Below, in pieces: positions 1-6,850 of a stretch of DNA of 64,000 nucleotides; position 1 is the stretch's first letter; each line of letters opens with the position of its first letter. A model generated the notes under the pieces. The model was not told the DNA's origin and did no database searches. It saw nothing but the letters and a program-made list of their open reading frames with translations. Position numbers and translations under genes: made by a program. This DNA comes from Alkalicella caledoniensis (GTDB lineage Bacteria > Bacillota > Proteinivoracia > Proteinivoracales > Proteinivoracaceae): contig NZ_CP058559.1 of assembly GCF_014467015.1 (NCBI RefSeq), forward strand, positions 2,852,001-2,916,000, read 5' to 3'.

Positions 1-2
1 TT

Positions 3-230
3 CTAAAGATTAAAGCAGCAAGAGGGCTAAATCAAGAAAGCATAGATCAAGTCAAACTGAAGATAGGAGAAGGAATAGCAGGAAAGGCCTTTGAGCAAAG
101 TCGCTCAATGGTAGCAGAAAACGGTGATGAGGATCTGCAGTTTCAAAAGATACCGGGACAAAAAGAAAGGTTTAAGAGTATGTATTCCATACCCTTGTTA
201 ACAAAAAAAGGATGTATAGGAGTATCAATA
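3..230 (+). pseudogene. GAF-domain fragment, out of frame with the GGDEF domain that follows
   Basis: Reading from base 3, an open frame with no start inside the window gives the C-terminal half of a GAF-type sensor domain, including the segments KIGEGIAGKAFEQS, YSIPLLTKKGCIGV and a short tail. In GAF-GGDEF proteins this strand normally runs straight into a helix such as LIETVTSQLAKALENA. That helix is present, but one frame over, starting near base 224. The change of frame falls at about 219-230, so one base is missing (or two are extra) relative to an intact gene. The 5' end lies outside the window. This may be a true mutation or a base-call error. I infer one original gene. Confidence 0.6.
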
Positions 231-967
231 TCTCCACAAAGGAACCTTTGCTTGCTCAGAAATACAAGCTCATAGAGACTGTAACTAGTCAGTTGGCTAA
301 AGCCCTAGAAAATGCTATAATTCATCACTCAGTGGAGGTCTTAGCAACAACAGACAATCTAACAGGGTTTTATAATAATCGCTACTTTTATGAGGCTTTG
401 GAAAGGGAGATAATCAAAAGCCAAAAAAACAAAACTGAGCTAACACTGGTGACTTTAGATATAGATGACTTCAAAATATTCAATGACAGGTATGGGCACT
501 TAATTGGCGATTATGTACTAAAAGAAATTAGTAATATAATTCATAAAGGTACTAGGGAAAGTGACATACTATGCCGTTACGGTGGTGATGAGCTCTTTAT
601 AATTCTTCCTGAAACTGACTCAAAAAGTGCAGCAATTTTGATGAAGAGGATAGTTGAAAATATTGAAAAACACTCTGTAGAAATCGACCGGGAAATTGGA
701 CTGGAGTATGAAAAAAACAACGAAAAAAATCAAAAGTCATCCCTTGGGCTTGGACATATCAAAAGCTGGCTAAGTAAGTTTAATACTAAGAAAAAGTTAA
801 CAGGGAACATCCAAGTAACAGTTAGTGTGGGAATATGTAGCATAGAAAATATAGACTCAAAATACAGAAATAATAACGACTGTATTAAAACACAATTAAT
901 AAAAAAAGCCGACAAAGCTATGCTTGGTGCTAAGCATAAAGGAAAAAACCAAGTGGTAAATGCATAA
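212..967 (+). CDS. GGDEF-domain diguanylate cyclase (5' part frameshifted)
   Basis: The protein is expected to make cyclic di-GMP from two GTP. The GGDEF core is clear: TTDNLTGFYNNRYF at about residues 46-59, the metal site LDIDDFKIFND, and a GGDEL active-site loop at 124-128. RESD at 115-118 matches the RxxD inhibitory I-site five residues upstream, so product inhibition is likely. An unusual lysine/asparagine-rich insert of about 45 residues (roughly 145-200) interrupts the domain before the conserved VTVSVGI strand. The ATG used here has no convincing ribosome binding site and is probably internal, because the upstream bases encode a GAF sensor in another frame. The enzyme is therefore probably a broken GAF-GGDEF protein, unless the frameshift is a sequencing error. 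Confidence 0.75.
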   Translation: MYRSINISTKEPLLAQKYKLIETVTSQLAKALENAIIHHSVEVLATTDNLTGFYNNRYFYEALEREIIKSQKNKTELTLVTLDIDDFKIFNDRYGHLIGDYVLKEISNIIHKGTRESDILCRYGGDELFIILPETDSKSAAILMKRIVENIEKHSVEIDREIGLEYEKNNEKNQKSSLGLGHIKSWLSKFNTKKKLTGNIQVTVSVGICSIENIDSKYRNNNDCIKTQLIKKADKAMLGAKHKGKNQVVNA

Positions 968-980
968 ACATAAGACATAA

Positions 981-1020
981 AAAAGTAGCAGCCTAGTTAG
1001 CTAGGCTACTACTTTTTTTA
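981..1020. terminator. Bidirectional intrinsic terminator
   Basis: Twelve-base arms (agtagcagccta / taggctactact, one mismatch) are flanked by A- and T-tracts, so the hairpin can stop both the GGDEF gene and the convergent peptidase gene. The peptidase stop codon lies inside it. Confidence 0.8.
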
Positions 1021-2538
1021 TTCGATCATGTAACTTAAAGAAAAATCCTTACCACTAATACCTTTGAACAACTCTCCGTATTTATACAAACCAGAAGGTT
1101 TGATTACTTCATCTATTATGAACTTACCGAATTCCTCAGGCTTATCAAATATATCTGCCTCATATTTTTCTTTAAACACCTTAGCCAACATTTCACAGGT
1201 TACATCGCCCATGAAGTAGTTATGATAATAAATTGGGTGTGTAGTATGGTGAATCAAAAATGCCCAAGGTGGCTCGCCGCCGAAAGGCTCTTCCCCTAGA
1301 AGCTCCTTACGGGTGTTCCAGTATAGTTCATAAATATCTTCTAAGCTTTCAACATCGTGCTTATATAGATTGTGATCAAAGAAGATAGTATTTATAGTCC
1401 TAAGGGAGTTAAGCCCCTTATACTCCTTAAGCATGGTAAACTCCTTTTCAACCTTTTCTTTATCATCAAAGAACTTACCATAGAAATTAGGGTCATATAA
1501 AAATCCTCCAAACAAGTTGGCGATCCCCTCAGTAACAATACCACTTATACCACGGTTTAAAATCAACTCTTCAGGATCCTTTAAAAAGGAATGCACAGCA
1601 TGCCCAGTCTCATGTAAAAGCACACCATACTCAAAAAACTTGTTCTTTACATTGGCTAGGATCCTTGAATCCACACCAGTTTCGATGGTGAAGTTATAGC
1701 CCCACTCAGATTTATTTGCCCTCGGAAATAAATCATAAGTAATATTGTACTTTGATATATCTATACCAAAAACATCAAATAGCTCTTTAATATTCCCATG
1801 ATAGTTTGACATATCCACTGCACTATTTAGAGAAGGAGCAATTTTTGAGCTTATATACTGCTCATCCCAAGGCATTATAACATCATCATTTAAGAACTCT
1901 TTAGCATACTTTTGTCTCACTTCATTCATCTTAGGAAGAAGTTCATGAAGTTGTGATTTCCAACTATCAAAAATATCCTTATCTAGCTCATTTCGCTCAA
2001 GCATATACTCAACAAAATTCTCTGAACCATACTTTTTTGCATACTCTTTTCTCAGCTTAACAAGCTCAATAAATCCACCATCCACCATTGGTTTATTAAT
2101 TTGGGCTCTAGCAAAAAAAGCAGCCTTACGTCTTTCCCTATCATCATCACTACTTAGTGCCTGTGCAAGCTCCACAGAAGAAACCTGCCTACCTTCGAAA
2201 CTATACCTAAAAGTATTTAAAGTTTTTGACAGTTCATTGGTTTTAAGCTTAATCTTCATATCCAACTCATTAAGCTCATCAGAAAGATGATAAGAACTAA
2301 AAGCACTGTGCATAATTTCCACACGTCGTTTATCAACGGGATCTAAATCTTCATTCATGGCCTCACAAATAATACTATAACTTTCCTTGTCCTTAAAAGC
2401 CTCAACCACTTTTTTGTACATATCCTCTATACCGAAATCATACCCCACAGTATAAAGAGTCCAACCTAACTTACTTTGTTCAACCTGAAGCTTATGTAGT
2501 TTCTCAGCAATCTCATTAACTTTATTCATAATACTCAA
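1018..2538 (-). CDS. M3/M2-like zinc oligopeptidase
   Basis: A soluble gluzincin metallopeptidase of about 506 residues, expected to trim oligopeptides in the cytoplasm. The zinc motif HETGH is at about residues 309-313. The third ligand is probably the Glu in GIVTEGIAN, 28 residues later, which resembles the M2/M3/M32 arrangement. The C-terminal region with IHHTTHPIYYHNYFMGD matches the substrate-closing part of M3-type enzymes. There is no signal peptide. The longest frame starts at a GTG that overlaps the ribosome binding site. AGGAGGT lies 8 bases before the TTG at 2538, so I take that as the start. An ATG at 2529 is less well spaced. The gene stands alone and ends in a shared terminator. 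Family placement is good, but the substrate cannot be told from sequence. Confidence 0.85.
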   Translation of the reverse strand: MSIMNKVNEIAEKLHKLQVEQSKLGWTLYTVGYDFGIEDMYKKVVEAFKDKESYSIICEAMNEDLDPVDKRRVEIMHSAFSSYHLSDELNELDMKIKLKTNELSKTLNTFRYSFEGRQVSSVELAQALSSDDDRERRKAAFFARAQINKPMVDGGFIELVKLRKEYAKKYGSENFVEYMLERNELDKDIFDSWKSQLHELLPKMNEVRQKYAKEFLNDDVIMPWDEQYISSKIAPSLNSAVDMSNYHGNIKELFDVFGIDISKYNITYDLFPRANKSEWGYNFTIETGVDSRILANVKNKFFEYGVLLHETGHAVHSFLKDPEELILNRGISGIVTEGIANLFGGFLYDPNFYGKFFDDKEKVEKEFTMLKEYKGLNSLRTINTIFFDHNLYKHDVESLEDIYELYWNTRKELLGEEPFGGEPPWAFLIHHTTHPIYYHNYFMGDVTCEMLAKVFKEKYEADIFDKPEEFGKFIIDEVIKPSGLYKYGELFKGISGKDFSLSYMIE

Positions 2539-2651
2539 CAAAACCACCTCCTAGCTAAATTATACCGTACCCGAAATAAAAATCAATACTGTTTCTACTG
2601 TATAAGTAATAAATATAATGACATTTTTTAAAACTTATAAGAATACATTTG

Positions 2652-3101
2652 CTATTTTGCATATAATTCTACATTATAATTTGTGTTGTTTAAAACAACT
2701 AAAGTTATTGAGTGTTTTTTTGCAAAGTTGGTGAATTCTTGATTAGGGAAGTCTGTTATATCTGTTATAATAATTGCTACTTCTCCCTTAGACTCTCTTA
2801 CAAAATCAAAAAAGCTATTTGTGTAGTGTACAACATATTTACCCCTAGGAAGCCTTTCAGGATAATTAAAGTTATGCTTACAACATTGGATATATATTCG
2901 TGGGAAAAAACGTTTCAGCTCACTTATGGATTTTAACACTTTAAGACCTAACTCATTAGACAAATCAACATAAAAATAATCACAGCCATGATTAAGGAAT
3001 CTCGACAAATGCAATTTTAAGAGTATTATAAGAATTTTTTCATCTGGAAAAGATGATACGTCATTAATTAAGAAACTAGTTATTAAACACTTTTTAAACA
3101 T
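2652..3101 (-). CDS. Unknown small alpha/beta protein next to an XRE regulator
   Basis: A protein of about 149 residues that I do not recognise firmly. It alternates short hydrophobic strands (YFYVDLSN, IYIQCCKH, EVAIIITDITDF, ITLVVLNN) with helices, which suggests a small Rossmann-like or SLOG-like fold, but no nucleotide motif is evident. The ATG at 3101 is preferred over the upstream GTG because GGGGTGAT lies six bases before it. It is transcribed divergently from an XRE-type repressor, and the 124-bp gap carries A/T-rich repeats that could be the repressor's operator. Such pairs often mean that the regulator controls its neighbour. The function is not known. Confidence 0.65.
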   Translation of the reverse strand: MFKKCLITSFLINDVSSFPDEKILIILLKLHLSRFLNHGCDYFYVDLSNELGLKVLKSISELKRFFPRIYIQCCKHNFNYPERLPRGKYVVHYTNSFFDFVRESKGEVAIIITDITDFPNQEFTNFAKKHSITLVVLNNTNYNVELYAK

Positions 3102-3193
3102 TATTATCACCCCATCAAAATAACTCACAGTAATCTAATTATAACAAAGAGGAATAATAAACACAACATTTAGGAATATTTTAAATACCTACT

Positions 3194-3210
3194 GGGAATA
3201 TAATATTTCC
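3194..3210. promoter_or_regulatory. Candidate XRE operator
   Basis: The gap between two divergent genes contains gggaatataatatttcc, an imperfect palindrome just upstream of the XRE gene's ribosome binding site. A related half, taggaatattt, is at 3171-3181. The position suits autoregulation, which is inference only. Confidence 0.35.
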
Positions 3211-3225
3211 ATAGGGGTGATTAAT

Positions 3226-3552
3226 ATGATTAGGATTAAAGAATTAAGAAAAGATAAAAAAATTAATCAACTGAAGTTAGCAATGGATTTAAATATAACT
3301 CAAGCATCTATAAGCAAATATGAAATAGGTGCAAGGGAACCTAGTCTAGAGATACTAGAAAAAATGTCTGACTACTTTGATGTATCAACGGACTATATTA
3401 TTGGTAGAAGCGATATAAAAAAACCAATTTTAAACAAAGAATTAAAAAAAGAAGAAGTAGAATTACTCTACAAGTTTAGGAAACTTACTAGTAGACAAAA
3501 GGAACGATTATATGGTTATTTGGATAGTCTAGAAGATGACAATAAAAAGTAA
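3226..3552 (+). CDS. XRE-family helix-turn-helix regulator
   Basis: A DNA-binding repressor of about 108 residues. The N-terminal Cro/C1-type domain is complete: IRIKELRKDKKINQLKLAMDL, then the recognition helix region ITQASISKYEIGAREPS, then LEILEKMSDYFDVSTDYIIGRSD, which ends the five-helix fold. A charged C-terminal tail (KELKKEEVELLYKFRKLTSRQKERL) is typical of the short SinR/ImmR-like proteins of Firmicutes and may mediate dimerisation. The ATG at 3226 follows AGGGGTGAT with good spacing and is preferred over the GTG at 3217. It faces the unknown gene at 2652-3101 and probably regulates the shared promoter region. No phage or conjugative genes are nearby, so a mobile-element role is not supported. 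Confidence 0.85.
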   Translation: MIRIKELRKDKKINQLKLAMDLNITQASISKYEIGAREPSLEILEKMSDYFDVSTDYIIGRSDIKKPILNKELKKEEVELLYKFRKLTSRQKERLYGYLDSLEDDNKK

Positions 3553-3645
3553 TAGCAGAAGAATAATACCAGGGTTAAAAATAGTAATGAAAAAATTAAT
3601 TCATAGTACAAAAAATAAATATGCAGTTAACAAAGGAGAATGATA

Positions 3646-4440
3646 ATGATAAAAAAAGTAGTATTTTTCGATGTGGATGGCACACTTTTAGAATACATTA
3701 AAGGTATGACTAGTCCACTACAATCCACAATTGATGCTATTAAGAAACTAAAAGATAACGGACATGTTGTAGTAATTGCAACAGGAAGGCCTAGACCGTT
3801 TCTACCTAAGGAAATACTAAGCATGGATTTCCATGGATACATAACAGCCAATGGAGCGGTGGTAGAAAGAGATAAAGCGCTTATTTATAGTAAGAAAATA
3901 GAAAAAGGTATCTTGAAAAAAGCAGTCGAGCTTTTTAAGAAGGAGAAGATAGTATATTTCCTTGAAGGATATCAAAAAGCGTATTTCTCTAGTCTTGAAT
4001 CTCAAGAAGCTCGGGACTTTTACGAAGTGTTTGGGGTGCCAAGGGAGAATATAACCGATGAGTGGAAACTAGAGGATATAGAAGCTAACAAAATGGTAGT
4101 GACAATTAGAGATAAAGATACACTGCAAAGGTGTGTCGAGATCCTAGGAAATGATTTTATCTTTATGAAACACCCAGGGGCATACTCTTATGATGTCTAC
4201 TTTAAAGACTGCTCTAAGGCAGATGGTATAAGAGAATTTCTCAACTATACTGGCCTAGATATGAAAGACACATATGCATTTGGTGATGGACAAAACGATA
4301 TAGAAATGATACAAACAGTGGGAACAGGTGTAGCAATGGGTAATGCAAAAGAAGAATTGAAAAGCCATGCAGATTACGTAACTGACGACGTTTTCTCCCA
4401 CGGAATTGCAAATGCCTTAAAGCATTTTAAGTTAATTTAG
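3646..4440 (+). CDS. Cof-type HAD-superfamily phosphatase
   Basis: A HAD-IIB phosphatase of about 264 residues that probably removes phosphate from sugar phosphates or FMN-like substrates in the cytoplasm. Motif I is FFDVDGTLL with the nucleophile Asp. Motif II is IATGRP. Motif III/IV is AFGDGQNDIEMI, where GDxxND holds the magnesium ligands. The insert between motifs II and III is the C2 cap of the Cof family (CxxG-type GVAMGNAKEELKSHADYVT at the end). The start at 3646 gives AAAGGAG a spacing of 7 bases. The in-frame ATG at 3640 lies too close to the ribosome binding site. It appears monocistronic and no terminator is evident. Exact substrate specificity in this family cannot be predicted from motifs. 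Confidence 0.9.
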   Translation: MIKKVVFFDVDGTLLEYIKGMTSPLQSTIDAIKKLKDNGHVVVIATGRPRPFLPKEILSMDFHGYITANGAVVERDKALIYSKKIEKGILKKAVELFKKEKIVYFLEGYQKAYFSSLESQEARDFYEVFGVPRENITDEWKLEDIEANKMVVTIRDKDTLQRCVEILGNDFIFMKHPGAYSYDVYFKDCSKADGIREFLNYTGLDMKDTYAFGDGQNDIEMIQTVGTGVAMGNAKEELKSHADYVTDDVFSHGIANALKHFKLI

Positions 4441-4462
4441 TTCTTTGACCCACCAACCAGTA

Positions 4463-4503
4463 ATAGACGGACAGTGCTCCGTACCTGCCCGGACCTTCAA
4501 AAC
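4463..4503 (+). repeat. Dispersed hairpin repeat, copy 1
   Basis: A copy of a short intergenic family: a GC-rich hairpin around 'gctccgtacctgcccggacc' followed by a pyrimidine/CAAAAC tail. It is degenerate at its 5' side. Other copies lie near 4721, 9491, 14239, 54593 and 58908. Confidence 0.6.
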
Positions 4504-4518
4504 TAACCGTATAAACCC

Positions 4519-4609
4519 TAGCCACAGATCTATATGATTTACATGATCTTAAAGCAAGGGAAATGAAAAGGGCTTAGCCACGGATTTACACTGATTTTCA
4601 CGGATATCA
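4519..4609 (+). repeat. Pair of related 'agccac(a/g)gat' repeats
   Basis: Two similar segments start at 4519 and 4576. Each opens with agccac(a/g)gat and continues with gattt-aca-(t/c)gat-type spacing, then a second cacggat/catgatct half. They lie inside a 449-bp stretch without a gene (4441-4889). The stretch also holds three hairpin repeats and no convincing ORF. Confidence 0.4.
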
Positions 4610-4675
4610 AAATAAGGGTTGGAGATAAATGCTTAATAGATGGGCTAACTAAGAATGGCTCTCCCAACAGACAGT

Positions 4676-4710
4676 TGTAGCCAAGGCTTCAGCCTTGGGA
4701 CCCACGAAAA
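4676..4710 (+). repeat. Dispersed hairpin repeat with CCAAGGCT arms
   Basis: A perfect short stem, ccaaggct-tc-agccttgg, is preceded by tgtag and followed by gacccacgaaaa. The same arrangement recurs at 41920-41956. The flanking tgtag and ccacnaaaa match the other hairpin family, although the stem sequence differs. Confidence 0.6.
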
Positions 4711-4720
4711 TGTCAATATA

Positions 4721-4763
4721 CTGTAGGGCGCAGGGCTCCGTACATGCCCGGACCCACAAAACC
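4721..4763 (+). repeat. Dispersed hairpin repeat, copy 2
   Basis: The sequence begins ctgtagggcgcagggctccg and ends gcccggacccacaaaacc. It closely matches the copies between cooF and cooS (9491) and after the DUF4126 gene (14239). Confidence 0.65.
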
Positions 4764-4889
4764 AGTCTTAAAAGGTTTTAGAACATTGTTTAAACCTCAG
4801 ATTAAAATAAACACCACCCTGTGACATACATATGTTACAGGCAAAGGGTATAATTTATCTCAAAGATCAAACTCAAGGGGTGAATTCTA

Positions 4890-5414
4890 ATGAAAAGTAA
4901 AATTATATTACCAATTCTAATAATAGGTCTAACAGCAATTATTGTCCTTCTTGCACTTGGGGGTCAAAGCAAAGAAACCGGTCCTGATTTTACAAGAGAC
5001 GATGAACTTCGTGCAGCGATCATTGGCTATATAGAATTACAATATAGTGGAAACTGGCATGAGTTTGCAGAACTAGTTACATCAATACATACAATTCTCA
5101 ACGATACATTGGGCTGGCAAGGGATACCAAATATTACAGTATTAAATAAGGTATCAAAACTTATAGATGACCTCGAACCTCTGATAGATAACATTGGCTA
5201 CGAACCACTAGCAGAAGACCTAAATGAATTAGTAGCAATTGTTAGAAGGCTACCTGCAAAGGAAAGAACACAAAGTTGGTTAGATGCCCATAGGATAATT
5301 CACGACCTAGATTACTTTGTCATAAACCCAGATAGACCAGCTCAAGTAAGAGACTACTGGGGGGTAACAAAAACCATACCAGCCCTACGGGAATCCAGTG
5401 GCGGACAACATTAA
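4890..5414 (+). CDS. Membrane-anchored protein of unknown function
   Basis: A 174-residue protein with an N-terminal transmembrane segment or uncleaved signal anchor (KIILPILIIGLTAIIVLLAL, residues about 4-23). The remaining 150 residues are mostly helical and would lie outside the membrane. No lipobox cysteine is present. Helical segments such as LRAAIIGYIELQYSGNWHEF and LNKVSKLIDDLEPLIDNI suggest a helical bundle, but I recognise no family. The start is well supported by AAGGGGTG before the ATG. A strong terminator follows directly, so the gene is a single transcription unit. The upstream region is repeat-rich. Function unknown. Confidence 0.7.
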   Translation: MKSKIILPILIIGLTAIIVLLALGGQSKETGPDFTRDDELRAAIIGYIELQYSGNWHEFAELVTSIHTILNDTLGWQGIPNITVLNKVSKLIDDLEPLIDNIGYEPLAEDLNELVAIVRRLPAKERTQSWLDAHRIIHDLDYFVINPDRPAQVRDYWGVTKTIPALRESSGGQH

Positions 5415-5441
5415 AAACCCGACTTAGCAGCGGGTTTTTTC
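5413..5441 (+). terminator. Intrinsic terminator
   Basis: The hairpin aaacccg / cgggttt is followed by a run of T, directly after the stop codon of the membrane-anchored protein. Confidence 0.75.
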
Positions 5442-5525
5442 TTAACCTCTTAATAGAAAAGTTTCTGTGTTGGCTAGGAAATTGCTTTAAAACTAATGAT
5501 AAAACAGTAAAATAGGAGGTATAAC

Positions 5526-6671
5526 ATGCAAAATGCAAAGTTCACCTTGGTAACAGAAGTTTTATCATATGGCGAAGTGGGATATGCCATAATTTGTGAA
5601 TATCAAAATGTGATTAACACGGAGCTACTTTCAAAATCAACATTTACAGTGGAAACAAAGGTAGATGGAGAACTGAAACCTAGAACTATTACTAATATCT
5701 ATACAAACAACCAACCTAGACTCACATATGAACCAACTAAAGGTAGTTACATAATCATTGAATTAGACCCTACTGATCCTCACGCCAGCACCCTTGACTT
5801 CGACTCTCAAAAATTCCTCACAGTAAAAAAAGATATAGAATACTACATAACACAAACAAGTGACATAAAAACAGACGATGGTGAAATAATTGTAGCAAAT
5901 CATCAAAAGTTCAAGCACCAGGATATAATGACACTTATAGTAGATGATTTTGAGCACCTAACACATAGTGATAAGTCAGGAAATGAGCTACCATACTCTA
6001 TTTATAAACCTGTAATAAAACAACAAGAAAAATACCCACTTGTCATTTTCCTACACGGAACAGGGGAGAGGGGTTATGGGGATAAGTTGCAGCTCCTAGG
6101 AAACGAAGGGGCTATAGTATGGGCAAAACCTGATGTGCAAAAACGCAATCCCTGCTTTGTGCTAGCTCCCCAAGCTCCATATGCGCAAGTTCTCAATGCA
6201 TACTGGACAAAAGAACCAATCTTTAGTCTAGTAAAAGATCTTATTACTAAGACAATTGAGGAGCAACCAATTGATCCCAATAGGGTATATATAACAGGGA
6301 TATCAAATGGTGGTGTAGGTACATGGTATCATCTGAGAGAAAATCCTGACCTATTTGCAGCTGCAGTCCCCATATGTGGTTTTACTAAATATGATGATGA
6401 ATTCTTCATCAAAAGGTCACCTGTTATTGATGATAAAACAGTTGTAGTTTTGAAGGATAAACCAATCTGGGTTTTCCATGCTGAAGATGACCCATTAGTT
6501 GACGTGAAAAACGGAAGAAAAATAGTTGAAGCAATTAAAAATGCTGGTAACACAAAAATTCATTACACAGAGTATCCAAAGGGGCAAGTTCAGCCAAACG
6601 GACACCTCTCATGGGTTTTAGCATACAAAACCCAAGAAATGATAGACTGGTTATTTAATCAAAAAAGATAA
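5526..6671 (+). CDS. PHB-depolymerase/feruloyl-esterase-like alpha/beta hydrolase
   Basis: A 381-residue serine hydrolase. Residues 1 to about 155 form a beta-rich N-terminal domain, and the alpha/beta-hydrolase fold follows. The oxyanion region is LVIFLHGTGERGYGD. The nucleophile elbow GISNGGVGTW has the GxSxG serine. The acid is in VFHAEDDPLVD and the histidine in NGHLSWV, the usual Ser-Asp-His order. This resembles the LpqC/PHB-depolymerase and xylan-esterase group, which cleaves esters in polymers or plant material. There is no signal peptide, so it is probably cytoplasmic unless exported in another way. AGGAGGT precedes the ATG by five bases, and a strong terminator follows. The natural substrate is unknown. 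Confidence 0.85.
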   Translation: MQNAKFTLVTEVLSYGEVGYAIICEYQNVINTELLSKSTFTVETKVDGELKPRTITNIYTNNQPRLTYEPTKGSYIIIELDPTDPHASTLDFDSQKFLTVKKDIEYYITQTSDIKTDDGEIIVANHQKFKHQDIMTLIVDDFEHLTHSDKSGNELPYSIYKPVIKQQEKYPLVIFLHGTGERGYGDKLQLLGNEGAIVWAKPDVQKRNPCFVLAPQAPYAQVLNAYWTKEPIFSLVKDLITKTIEEQPIDPNRVYITGISNGGVGTWYHLRENPDLFAAAVPICGFTKYDDEFFIKRSPVIDDKTVVVLKDKPIWVFHAEDDPLVDVKNGRKIVEAIKNAGNTKIHYTEYPKGQVQPNGHLSWVLAYKTQEMIDWLFNQKR

Positions 6672-6712
6672 AAAATAACACCTAAGACAAAAAGTCTTAG
6701 GTGTTATTTTGA
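6672..6712 (+). terminator. Intrinsic terminator
   Basis: A long perfect stem (aaataacacctaagac / gtcttaggtgttatttt) with an AAAAA loop directly follows the esterase gene. The symmetric A/T tracts could serve either strand. Confidence 0.85.
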
Positions 6713-6850
6713 TGAAGATGCACAACTTGTCAAGTCATTAATCACTAAATAAACCATTCCCCACCTTAAAAATATTTGTTATAATATAGATAGGCATTTA
6801 TTTAAACTGTACGATAACAGTGAATTTAATCACAAAAGGGAGGGGTACAA

